A DNA stretch of 64,000 bases. Source: Micromussa lordhowensis (lineage: Eukaryota > Cnidaria > Anthozoa > Scleractinia > Lobophylliidae). The DNA is taken from positions 14,538,979 to 14,602,978 of the forward strand of contig OZ026608.1 in NCBI GenBank assembly GCA_964020085.1, read 5' to 3'. Position numbers and translations under genes: made by a program. The notes beneath the pieces were generated by a model. That model was not told the DNA's origin. It saw only the letters and a program-made list of their open reading frames with translations, and did not search any database. Positions 49,201 through 57,317 of the stretch are shown here, piece by piece (the first letter of the stretch is position 1; each line of letters starts with the position of its first letter).

Positions 49201-52200
49201 GCTCGTATGTGGACTTTACCTTAACAGGAGTATTGCAGCATCTCTAACTCTTTTATTTATTAGTTTTGCATGACTGTTACATGTACAAGTACGTAGCTTA
49301 CCAGCTCAAGGCTTGTCTGGTACAAGACTCTGAACCATCAGCAGAACAAGCTGCACACGTCAAATCAAAGAAAATATCACCCACGAGAGTGCTGGGCCGA
49401 CCATTCTTCAGGCAATCTCAAGAACAAATTAAAGGAAAAATAATCCTGATTATTATACAAATGTAAGTAAATTCCAATCACTTTATTTAAACAACACACT
49501 AATTGACACATCTGACATCTTAAAGCTTTATGTACAATTAAACAATGAGAAGTGTATTTGTCAAGAATAAAATAAAAAAAAAGCTTTTTAATTATTCTTA
49601 CCCAAATGGAACATCCTACGGCATAGAACACAGTGTAGCACATTACTGCAAATGATATAAAAAGAGAAACCCTGAATCTTATAGTAAAGATTACAATGTA
49701 TATGTTGCAGTTAATTTTTGGTTTCAGTTAATTATATAATTTAACTAGTTAGTTTTTTGTAACTAGGTGATTTTATCTTTAACTAGTAAGTTTTTTTCTA
49801 ACCAGGTGATTTTACTTTTTAACTAGTTAGTTTTTTTCTAACTAGGTGATTTTATTTTTAACTGGTTCATATTTTTCAAACTGGGTAGAAATTTTCAAAC
49901 CAGGTTAACTGGTGTCATAGGGGAAGGGTGAGCCTGGGGCCAATAACGTATTAGACCAACAAATATGAGCAAATCTGCAATGATTGCTTGTGTGGCATAG
50001 TGGAGATGAAGATGGACTTCAAAGTCAGAGGTCTGGAATTCAAATCCAGACGAGTGCAAAATAATAAAAAGAAAAACGGGGGTAGGTCTCGGGATAGGGT
50101 TAAGGGGGACAATAGGGATAGGTTAATAGGGATGAGTAAGGGATAGCGGTGAGCATGTTATTTTTTTGAGAAACACCCTCCCCCCCCCTCCAAAAAAAAG
50201 TGGAAAATCACTCAGTTAGAAAAAACTAACTAGTTAAAAAAAATAATCACCTAGTTAGAAAAAACCTAACTAGTAGAATTATAAAATTAACTGAGACCAA
50301 AAATTAACTGCAACATATATATATACATTCAATGCAAAATAAACTGTTTTACCAGTATGATTTTGATTCCATTATTTTTTGTCAGATGCTGTTATATTTA
50401 TAAATACCCATTGCACAATGTACATGTACACGTATTGTCACCGTGGATCTTTAATTTGGATATTAAATGCAATGTACATGTAGATGGAATAGAAATTACC
50501 GTCAGCTTAATCAAAGTACAAAAATGTAAATATCAATAATAATAATTATTATATGGCTACAAAAGTATGCGCACTCTGATTGGCTGCTGAGCGGGCATTA
50601 TTTTCTTGTAATGACCAGGCATTATGAAATTTTTTCTCGGCTCGACGGCTCTTTTGAGTTGTGAGTAAAAAACTATGTGCGCGTGGGCGAAAACAACAGA
50701 AAAGATGGACAAAGTACTACTATATTTTCAATAGCTGAGAGAAAACCTAGCACACAGATACTTCTTTAGTATGAGCGACGAAGAAAGCCGTAGCGCGCGC
50801 AAGCGGATGTGGAAAATTACTTGCGGTGTTCAGTTTATTATATTCTTTTCAAGAATAGCGCTAAAAAGGCCATATAATAAATAACTTATTAACCTCGTCC
50901 GTTCGGTCATTACAGGGAAATCTCAGACCTCGGCCTTAATGTATTGACCTCGCTATCGCTCGGTCAATACATCAAGGACTCGGTCTGAGATTTTCCTGTA
51001 ATGACCTCACTCTCGGTTAATAAGTAGTATATAATTATAAAAGTAAAATTTGATTTATAATTACCAAACAATTTTAATTATGAGAGCTATCAGAGCCATG
51101 GAATCAAATTCAGTGTACATACAAATGTATAATTTAAGGTGTCTGATTTATCATGATTGCTAATTATCAACCTGTCTTTTGTTCCATTACAGTAGCATAT
51201 CTCTTCTGAAACCTTAAATTCTGTTTCCATTCCAGGATCTATAACCTACAAATAACAATATTCCAATGAACAAAAAGTTTTACCAAAAGTTATAAAAACT
51301 CAGTACCATCTAATCGCTTTTTATCAGATTTTTGAGAGAGTTCCTCACATGTTGCTTTTAAGATCTTTTAATTAAAAATAAAATACATTACCAGTAACTG
51401 TTATGCTGGCTTAAATTTAGCTGATCCCATAGCAAGTTTTGGAACCCATTTTTCATGTCCTGGCTAAACGCTTGGTCCAGTAATTGTTTTTATACCAATA
51501 AGAAATGCCACAAGAAAACATAACTTATATTTTTATGGACTTGTGGATAAGGCAACAGTGACAATTGGGAGAAACATGGTAATTTTGTTAAACTGTCAGA
51601 AACAATGTTTTCTGTATCTGACATGAGTATAAATCTCTCAAACTTGCACTACTGAAGCATAAAGTAAAAACAAAGGTAAATACTCCTAGCACTACTTATG
51701 AACCTGAAATAAAATATGTTGTTTACGAACATGTTTACCGTTCTTTTACAGTGAATATTTAGATTGATAATTCATTGTAACATGAGCCGTTTTCCGGTCA
51801 TATTTACAACGTAATTTTGGTCCAATTTTAGGCCCTGTTTAGGTCCATCAGATTTATGTTCTCTTTTTGGCTCAATTTATGCTGATAATGAGGCTCAGGA
51901 ATTTAGGTTTTAGTGAGGTTGGTTTTGGTTCATTTTAGGCTGTAATTTTTAAGGCCCAATTTTGCATTGGTTCATTGTGGCATAATTTTGGTTGATTTTG
52001 CCTGGTTTTACAGTGTTAATTTTCGTACGGGTACTTTTACTTTGGAAAATAACCCCTATAGCAGACTTAGCTGAGTACAACCATTCAGCCAGATGGAACA
52101 AACTTAAATATACTTTTTAGTTAGTATTTTGTGTCTTTCAGTAACATTTTCCTCCTTCCTACAGCAGGGTGCTACTACGTACAGTCTACGCCCATCACTT

Positions 52201-53007
52201 GGTAGGGATTCCCCCTGGTCAATTTTTCCAAGTACTGTACAATATTTTATTAATGAACAGCATTGAAACACGCCCGCCACTCTCGTCTTCTCACTACTGT
52301 ATGTAAGCTTACAGACAAGGGGATAGGGGTGTAAGGCAAATCATCAAAAGCCCAAAAGGTTTATGAGCGTTATGAATAAAAGTCGATTAAAGCTTACAAA
52401 GTCTACACACTGCGGATTGACGGTGAGGTCCTGTTCAGACGTCGTATTTTGTACTTCTGTCGCGCCGAACTTAAAATGCAACTTGGTTCGACTGTAGTAC
52501 GGCAGAAAAGCAACTCTGATTCAGACGTCATACCAGAGTCGAGCCAAAGCCAGAATTTACTGATGCCTCGTAACAATTCTTCTCCTACTAACTCCCCGTG
52601 GGAACGGAATCTTGCCAAAATACATTAAGCTTAATATAAGTTTAATTTATGAATTTTTGGCGCGACAAAAGCACGAGGTTTGAATCGCTGCCGTGCCTGC
52701 GAGTCGTGTAGCACGGCAGAGCTTGTCAATTGCTTGCCGAAGTTAATTCAGAAGTTTGATTCAGACGCCGTACTTCTGCCGTGGTTTTAATTTCCTGAAT
52801 TTACAAATGTAGAAGACGCATGACGTCTGAACTGGGCATAAGCTTACTTAGCAGTGAGAAAGAAAAGGCTGTAATTCTTACAGCACTACTCATGATTACC
52901 ACGCAAGCAATACGAGTGTCAGTTAGAGCATATATATATTCAGAAGGCATTCAAATGTCCAAAAGTCTCACAAGAGCTATCTACAATGTACCTACCTCTT
53001 CGCTCAT
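32639..53007 (-). CDS. KAT14: KAT14/CSRP2BP-like histone acetyltransferase (ATAC complex), 16 coding exons
   Basis: Exons on the minus strand: 53007-52996, 51245-51172, 47879-47751, 46444-46290, 44141-44002, 42652-42559, 40435-40346, 39379-39223, 38590-38470, 37036-36926, 35959-35894, 35225-35160, 34866-34664, 34013-33895, 33439-33391, 32945-32639. All have AG/GT borders and every phase matches, giving 1893 nt, about 630 residues. Seen: an N-terminal block (YFRWREDICHFI, then ATWCSTVAG and GWWGL), a charged low-complexity middle, FRRKLILRQ with LFDLD, PYTSRILKPFIRRDYE, then the GNAT domain with the acetyl-CoA loop HPEWRRGGIGTYM and C-terminal NPAMLMYQKFGF. These match vertebrate KAT14, the ATAC-complex subunit that helps acetylate histone H4 in the nucleus. 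At 630 residues it is shorter than the human protein (about 780); the N-terminal cysteine-rich region seems reduced. The first two exons are the least certain. Confidence 0.9.
33082..33109. repeat. Heptamer tandem repeat, four units of ttacccg
   Basis: Four exact units within KAT14 intron 15. Short, no other structure. Confidence 0.85.
33484..33630. repeat. Degenerate fold-back in KAT14 intron 14
   Basis: taatcgtacgaatgcgagt on the left is mirrored by gctttcatacggttactca on the right, with aattaattttc tracts between. Related in style to the fold-back at 9810-9970 but more diverged. Confidence 0.4.
35628..35775 (+). mobile_element. tRNA-derived SINE body in KAT14 intron 11
   Basis: Carries ggtcgagggtcaaagtccc (B-box remnant, about 35637-35656), a gtttctcggtagacccta segment, and ccagttgggatttttaagcc at 35746-35765. 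The order matches the reverse complement of the SINE at 30001-30286. The 5' A-box is lost or highly diverged. Confidence 0.6.
37048..37081. repeat. (AAAT)n microsatellite
   Basis: About eight tetranucleotide units just upstream of KAT14 exon 10. Confidence 0.9.
37085..38100. repeat. Repeat block with cgggcggaat units in KAT14 intron 9
   Basis: gtagtatcactgggtattttt at about 37108 and its near complement gtaaaaattctcagcgatac at about 37155 form a short fold-back. Then three spaced gcgggcggaattc units at about 37295, 37340 and 37376. The rest (37400-38100) is unremarkable AT-rich intron. Confidence 0.4.
39706..39900. repeat. Fold-back repeat, arms of about 90 bp, in KAT14 intron 7
   Basis: 39706-39797 (agataatttggttttatcaa ... 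gacgaagggct) is mirrored by about 39808-39900 around gaatccgacgaagg. It contains gacgtttcgagcgttagccc, a motif common at the 3' ends of Penelope-like elements, so this may be a Penelope-derived terminal structure. Confidence 0.75.
40150..40211. repeat. (AAT)n microsatellite
   Basis: About 20 trinucleotide units. The polyasparagine open frame across it is an artefact of the repeat. Confidence 0.95.
40810..40960 (-). mobile_element. tRNA-derived SINE fragment in KAT14 intron 6
   Basis: On the minus strand: B-box ggatccgggttcaagcgctg equivalent at about 40927-40905, followed by ggtcattgcgttgtgttgtt and caagacacttaagc. The same body (gttgtgttcatgggcaagac) is seen in the split SINE at 48.9 kb. 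Strongly diverged. Confidence 0.5.
41142..41570 (+). pseudogene. Tc1/IS630-type transposase N-terminal HTH, two exon-like pieces
   Basis: Frame 41158-41388: GYQAKVRTMKALHE, SSIKETARYLSSSTAFVSKI, KLYRERGEVSQKRRCGRQRI. This is the helix-turn-helix plus arm of Tc1/IS630-like transposases. After a gap, 41490-41565 reads ILEAMIKSKPELYMNEYQEW, the next conserved block of the same family, bordered by AG and GT, so the source gene had an intron here. Relative to the inverted copy at 41880-42160 it has lost about 15 bases (DLRWR). No DDE catalytic part follows. Confidence 0.6.
41880..42160 (-). pseudogene. Inverted second copy of the Tc1/IS630-type HTH
   Basis: Minus-strand frame MIRPRGYQAKVRTMKALHED, LRWRVIYRQHLYGSSIKETA, RYLFTSTAFVF, then divergence. 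Matches the plus-strand copy at 41142-41388 and retains the five residues deleted there. The two copies form an inverted pair about 0.5 kb apart in KAT14 intron 6. Confidence 0.6.
43712..43858. mobile_element. Small fold-back MITE, copy 1
   Basis: taatagtaataggactgaat ... tccaatttggtctgtaatca on the left, atgattacagactgaattgg on the right. The second copy of the family is at 60262-60412. No coding capacity. Confidence 0.75.
45150..45960. mobile_element. Cluster of three copies of a tRNA-derived SINE, two head-to-head
   Basis: Copy 1 is on the minus strand (about 45490-45330), with the tRNA-like head gtgggttcgattcccacc in complement at 45441-45458. Copies 2 (about 45493-45650, head truncated) and 3 (about 45710-45960, A-box-like tagcagtcggcagagtaacg, B-box ggtcgtgggttcgattccc at 45771-45789) are on the plus strand. 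All share tttctttgcctca.gtggttcc, aatgcccagtgggttattca and tttaatcagcacttgaattt. Copies 1 and 2 meet almost perfectly as an inverted pair. Confidence 0.78.
46453..46628. mobile_element. pogo/Tigger-like MITE next to KAT14 exon 4
   Basis: Ends cagtagaacccaggtaact and complement of aactcggggttctactg, about 176 bp. The CAGTAGAACCC terminus is characteristic of pogo/Tigger-related MITEs. The target duplication is not clear. It lies in the intron, with its edge eight bases from the exon 4 acceptor. Confidence 0.7.
47212..47462. repeat. Fold-back repeat, arms of about 110 bp, in KAT14 intron 3
   Basis: cggtgacccccattttttat at 47222 is mirrored by aataaaaaatgggggtcacc at 47431; cagcatgaaaagatgcaact and its near complement lie inside. 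The centre is a palindromic ttacatgtacatgtaa. Confidence 0.8.
47985..49235 (+). mobile_element. tRNA-derived SINE split by a DNA transposon
   Basis: The left piece (47985-48019) has the A-box-like atggttagtgcgctcgtctc. The right piece (48936-49235) has the B-box gtccaggttcaagccctggc at about 48956-48975, then ttgtgttcatgggcaagaca and a body with gaagaaatactactcctggt and tgctacagaaactg. Removing the block between them restores a normal-spaced tRNA head, so the inner element inserted between A and B boxes. Confidence 0.72.
48020..48935 (-). mobile_element. hAT-like element with BED-type zinc finger ORF
   Basis: Inserted in the SINE. Termini catggttc and gaaccatg are inverted; subterminal caaggactttt motifs recur at 48047-48105 and 48795-48915 in direct orientation. 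The minus-strand ORF 48642-48271 (123 residues) has PQYKAWVSAYKADKRKALCH, WCDRTIDVSSMGESALKSHS and RSEKHK: a C-x2-C ... H-x4-H BED-like finger as in hAT/ZBED transposases and related coral genes. No dimerisation or catalytic part, so non-autonomous. No clear 8-bp target duplication was found, which leaves the superfamily open. Confidence 0.65.
49704..50318. mobile_element. MITE with 30-bp termini and subterminal aactagttag repeats
   Basis: tatatgttgcagttaatttt + tggtttcagttaatt at the left is mirrored at 50283-50318 with one mismatch. Four aactagttagttttt/ctaactaggtgatttta units follow on the left (49742-49860) and two inverted units precede the right end (50215-50275). A tRNA-like relic (ggtctggaattcaaatccag, about 50030-50049) lies inside. 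Confidence 0.75.
50883..51025. repeat. Fold-back repeat, arms of about 65 bp, in KAT14 intron 2
   Basis: acttattaacctcgtccgtt ... cagggaaatctcagacctcg on the left mirrors cggtctgagattttcctgta ... ctcggttaataagt on the right, around a ttgacctcgctatcgctcgg centre. Confidence 0.8.
52427..52843. mobile_element. MITE with gttcagacgtc termini in KAT14 intron 1
   Basis: Left end gtcctgttcagacgtcgtat, right end acgcatgacgtctgaactgg: inverted repeats with mismatches. The gattcagacg.cgta motif repeats inside at 52518 and 52760. The 71-residue open frame on the minus strand is a shadow. Confidence 0.65.
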
Positions 53008-53290
53008 GTTGACAACTGAAGCTGTCACCTCAATAATACAACATTTTTGATTGGTTAGAAATGATGCATTTTCTCAATCGACCAATGAAACGATCTCTTA
53101 TTTCGGTCACATACCGGCTTTGTATCCAGGCCTAGAAAGGAAGTGAGAGTCAAATTACTCTTATCCAGAAATAAACTAGAAAGTGGTCGCAGTGGATTGA
53201 ACCTTTGCAGTATTCCCCGATCTGTTTGCTCGTATAAAAAACTGTGGACCATCGAAGTCGACTAATCAATCGTCGTGATTTTGTGTCAAT
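53008..53290. promoter_or_regulatory. Possible bidirectional promoter between KAT14 and the SYK-type gene
   Basis: The KAT14 start codon (minus, 53007) and a plus-strand ATG with an immediate donor (53291, MQVYK then gtaagt) are 283 bp apart. Between them are an inverted CCAAT box (gattgg, 53049-53054), a direct ccaat (53082-53086) and a TATA-like tataaaa on the plus strand at about 53234. The plus-strand first exon would join the acceptor at 56524 as 5' UTR with a short upstream ORF. No transcript evidence; inference from motif layout. Confidence 0.4.
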
Positions 53291-54004
53291 ATGCAAGTTT
53301 ACAAGGTAAGTGTAATATTTTCTCGATCCATGCCAATCAAATTCATCTAATATTTGAATTCTTTCTCCGTTTACTAATCAAGCGAAATGTCGAGGCTTTA
53401 GATCAAACGTTCGATGGTAAAATTGTAAACAGTAGATGAAGTCGGTCTTCCCATTACAGTCAGAGCACTGCTTGGAACCCGTTATACAAAGTTGTTTATT
53501 TATCACAAATTTTCAATGCCATAGAGGAAGCCCTACAAAGCGCAATTTGCGTAGATCGATCTTGAATATTTATGTTTGACGAGGAAGTAGCTCACAACAT
53601 GAATTTTACAGTGGCGATTTTGAAAACAGAAAGTGAAATGGATGCTGTGTGAATAATAACTACTTGATGATACGTTGTTTACAACGGATAAGCGATTGTT
53701 TGTCTGTTAATATGTGTTTGACAATGTTTGTTTACAAAGAGACATGCATGGTTAAAATTCCTTAATCTGTCTTCAAAAAAATCAAATGTAAGACTTTATT
53801 AAGAATAAGCTTCTGGCAAGATTTTTGGTAGCCCCATCTTCAAACAGGTTTAAACCTATGTCAGACCTTCCAACCCCCATCACATCCAAATCTGGAGTTT
53901 TTGAAAAAAAAGCCCAGGAAAACTTGGAGATTAGGACTTCAAACCTGGAGACTTATGCATCAAATAAAAGCAACAACTACATACTACCATTTGCGTTCAA
54001 CTGT

Positions 54005-54705
54005 GAAACGTGAAAGCTTCTTCGCGTATGTTTATTTTTCAAAACGAGACAGTTCCCCAGACAACTGTATCGACTGGACCAATGAAAATGTTTTGTTTGG
54101 AGCACGAAATTATGAATGTTTGTCAAAGAAACGTGGCACGTTTTGGTCACATGGAGTGCAGGTTTGACAAAATTAACGACATTTTTCAGGCTTTTGGAAG
54201 CTTGGTGTCATTGTGACTTCAGAAAGATGGAGGTGCTAAAAGTAAACAAATTTGGACAAACCTATCGCACTGGAACACAGGCGGCTTGAGCTATCGTTGT
54301 GAGGAGTTATTATTTTTTTAATCTTTATCCGAACGTTTAGCTTGTGAAATGTGACATACTATTACATAACCACTGAGTTTCATTACACGAAACATGGCTC
54401 AGCGTATGGAGGTGTTACAGGTATGTATGGGGAAAAACGTTAATAGTCCATTTTAGCCGTAATTTTGGTACATGTATTTTTGTAACAAAAATAACTGACC
54501 TCAATTCCAACACCTCTATATGCTGAAAGGCAAGAGTCGCGTTTCGCGTAATGAAACTGCACTCCACGTGACCAAAATGTGTCATGTTTCTTTGACAAAC
54601 ATTCATAGTTTCGTGCTCCAAACGAAACATTTTCATTGGTTCAGTTGATACAGTTGTCTGGGAAACTGTCTCGTTTGAAAAATAAACATACGCGAAGAGC
54701 TGACA
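54005..54705. repeat. Inverted duplication, arms of about 170 bp
   Basis: 54005-54165 (ttcgcgtatgtttatttttc ... tggtcacatggagtgcag) is the near reverse complement of about 54540-54705. The 370-bp spacer holds a gagtttcattacacgaaaca motif that also occurs next to the right arm. Open frames on both strands through the arms are the same sequence read twice and are not supported as genes. Confidence 0.75.
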
Positions 54706-54742
54706 TTCCTTCACACCTTCTGGAATTGTTTGGCAATTTTAA

Positions 54743-56063
54743 GGTATCATGGTAGGTGGATTTTGACGAAAAAATAGATTTTATTTTATTTTTTTGCTGT
54801 TCGAATTGAGAAGACTGTGATAAATATTTTGCAAAAAAATGAGCAAAAAAGCTTTTTTACTGTAAGTTTGAGATACGGAAAGAAACTATTTTTGAATCTC
54901 ATTAATCCCTGACGGCGCGATGACAAGTTCCTGTCATCGCCAGTTAAAATTCACTGCCGGTTGTCACGTGTAATTTTCATTATACTGAAGAGACGTACAC
55001 GCGAACTGTCCTAATCTGTGTTCATACGGTTGCCTTTTACCGCAAGCTAGCTTTTGTTTTTGACAAACTTAGCTTTTGGTCTTTTTAATGTCTGGACGAA
55101 AACGAAAGAAAACTTTGTGTCCATTTGCGTCCGCGAAGAAGCCGAAGAAGCGAAAATCTTCAATCGAAGAATTCAGTGCCGAACGATCAAGGTCTTTAGC
55201 TTTGAGTGACCGAGGATCATACTACAACCAAGACCAATGGTTAGTCGAGGACATTGGTCCCTTCTGTGAAGCCGCAGAACAACAACAAAAAATCACAGAG
55301 GTTTACATACAGACCTTTTTAAGCTCTGGTATTTTGACGCTTGAACGATAACCATGACTAGTTTTCGAGCCAGAATTGTAGATGTCTGTTTATTTCAGGT
55401 TGTCATAAGCCATTGTTGTTGCAAACTGATCCGTGCCGACATCTGTCAATGCCTCATCAAATCTTCTTACATGCGGTGATTTTTAACACCTCATCATAGA
55501 AATCGCACGAAACGTTTTTTGCCTTTTTCTCAATAAAGTAAAACTGCATATAAGGGTGAACATTTTTAGTTCGTTTACGCGCGTCTTCCGACGGAATTAG
55601 CTGAAAATTGGCAGCCACGTTCTAGGATAATTCGTTCGAAAAAGGGTGTCGGGCTTTGTTAAATTTCGCTTCCGTTTCCAAGTTATGGCCTCTTTTGCAG
55701 AAAGGAACGTCCTCATTGACAATATCAAACTTTAGGAGGTTGTAAAAAAAAAACAAACCACATCTGGAAAATCGCAGACACCCTTTTTGGGGGTGATGTG
55801 TGAGAAAACATTTCCGATGTAAATCTCGCCAATCCGATAATTCACGCACGGAAGCGAACCAATTTAAGCGAAGCAGTGTTTCTGGGGATTTCTTTTAATA
55901 TCACTTCGTCATTGTCTCTTTAGACATTTTTAAAGATACATGTATGATTGTATTCTATAACTATTTAGCTTTCAGAAAATGTATAGGTTGATGGGGTTTT
56001 CTTTGAAAGCGTCAGCGTAAGGGCGCGATTTCCAAACACTGTCAATCCACCTACCATGATACC
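54743..56063. mobile_element. TTAA-flanked 1.3 kb element with 20-bp perfect termini and a small ORF
   Basis: Termini ggtatcatggtaggtggatt at 54743-54762 and its exact complement at 56044-56063, each bordered by TTAA (54739-54742, 56064-56067). Inside are a well-formed small ORF on the plus strand (55088-55351) and about 0.6 kb of non-coding sequence. TTAA borders suggest piggyBac-type mobilisation; TTA plus a shared base (Harbinger) is the alternative. The size is larger than the other MITEs here. Confidence 0.75.
55088..55351 (+). CDS. Small basic protein of unknown function inside the TTAA element
   Basis: 87 residues from ATG at 55088 (an in-frame Met four codons upstream is less likely). 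Residues 3-30 are strongly basic (GRKRKKT, KKPKKRKS), like a nuclear localisation signal or DNA-binding arm. Then an acidic/serine segment (SIEEFSAERSRSLALSDRG), an aromatic stretch (SYYNQDQWLVEDIGPF) and a helical-looking C-terminus (CEAAEQQQKITEVYIQTFLS). No catalytic motif and no family I recognise. Either cargo of the mobile element or an exon captured with it. Confidence 0.4.
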   Translation: MSGRKRKKTLCPFASAKKPKKRKSSIEEFSAERSRSLALSDRGSYYNQDQWLVEDIGPFCEAAEQQQKITEVYIQTFLSSGILTLER

Positions 56064-56524
56064 TTAAGGCTTTCTGATTCACTGTGAGATTAAGAGGCAA
56101 AGCCGAGAGAGTTGGCATCCCAAGCTGTGAGTCTCACGGTCAAACCGTGAGGGTTGGAAGGTCTGCTACATGTATGTTGGAAACAATTTTCTCCTGAAAA
56201 CACAATTGACCAACAGTACAACATTGAATACAGTTCTACACAACTGCAACTTGTTACTTTAAAGCATGTAGAAGCCTTACCTGGAGCATGTTTAAAAGAC
56301 AAAACGACAAAATGCTCTCAGGGTAAGAGTCAACGTGGGATATGGGTGTCTGTGAAGATTAATAACCTTTACAATTATTAGTCAGTGATATTTACAGTAC
56401 AATGTAGGCTAACCTGAGTGGTAAGTGTGCTAACCGAAGCGCTATTTAGCTACCAGTTAGTGCCATTTCATTTCGCCATTTCGTTTAAAGCTCAAACCAC
56501 AAGCACTGTTCCTGACTTTTGCAG

Positions 56525-57281
56525 GTTCTTGAAAGTGAATAGATGAGAACACTGGTCAAATGCAATAAATGGCTGACCCTCTATTTCAGCACTGGTTTCA
56601 TGGGCGCATAAGCCGTATAGAAGCTGAAGAGCTTCTGGCACGAAGTGGAAAAAGCAATGGGTTATTTCTGTTGCGCGAAAGCACTGCATCAGCAGGAAGC
56701 TATGCTCTTTCCATGTGCCATAACGGCAAGATTATTCATTATCACATTCAGCGACATGCTGATGGTATGGTGGCTATCGAAGATGGAAAGAAATTTCCAG
56801 GACCAGTTGAACTTGTAAATCATCATCAATATGCTTTGGATGGACTGTTGACAAAGCTTGTTGAACCTTGTAATCGCCTGCCTGGGGTACCCCCAAGAAC
56901 ATTTTCTGGTACCAATCAAGAGCATATCAAGGATGCAGCTGTTGCAGCAATGACTTCTATGGGCCTTCAGGTACATGTACTGTACATTTATTTTTTTTTT
57001 GAGTTATCAATTGATTGCTACAGTGTAGTCATGAATCAATTATTATATTGAGAGAAAGTCACTCAGTTTGTTCATTTTGTCAGTTCATTACTGGTTGATT
57101 GGTGGGTTGCTCTATTGGTCGATTGGTTGATTACAAATAGACTCTGATGAACAGATAGACTTGTTGGTTGACTGACTGACTGACTGACTGACTGGCCTAC
57201 TGGCTGGCTTGCTGGCTGGCTGGCTGACTGACTGACTGGCTATCACTGACTAACTGACTGGCTGACTGACTGACCCACTCA

Positions 57282-57317
<36 letters not shown>

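Noticed and set aside
49266..49466. 66-residue plus-strand ORF ending at a gtaagt donor
   Set aside because: On the opposite strand to KAT14, no recognised domain, adjacent to SINE tail; a chance open frame cannot be excluded.
54394..54420. ATG-containing mini-exon (MAQRMEVLQ then gtatgt) as first exon of the kinase gene
   Set aside because: Joining it to the acceptor at 56524 meets a stop before the SH2 start and it lies inside an inverted repeat; kept only as a possibility for transcript data.
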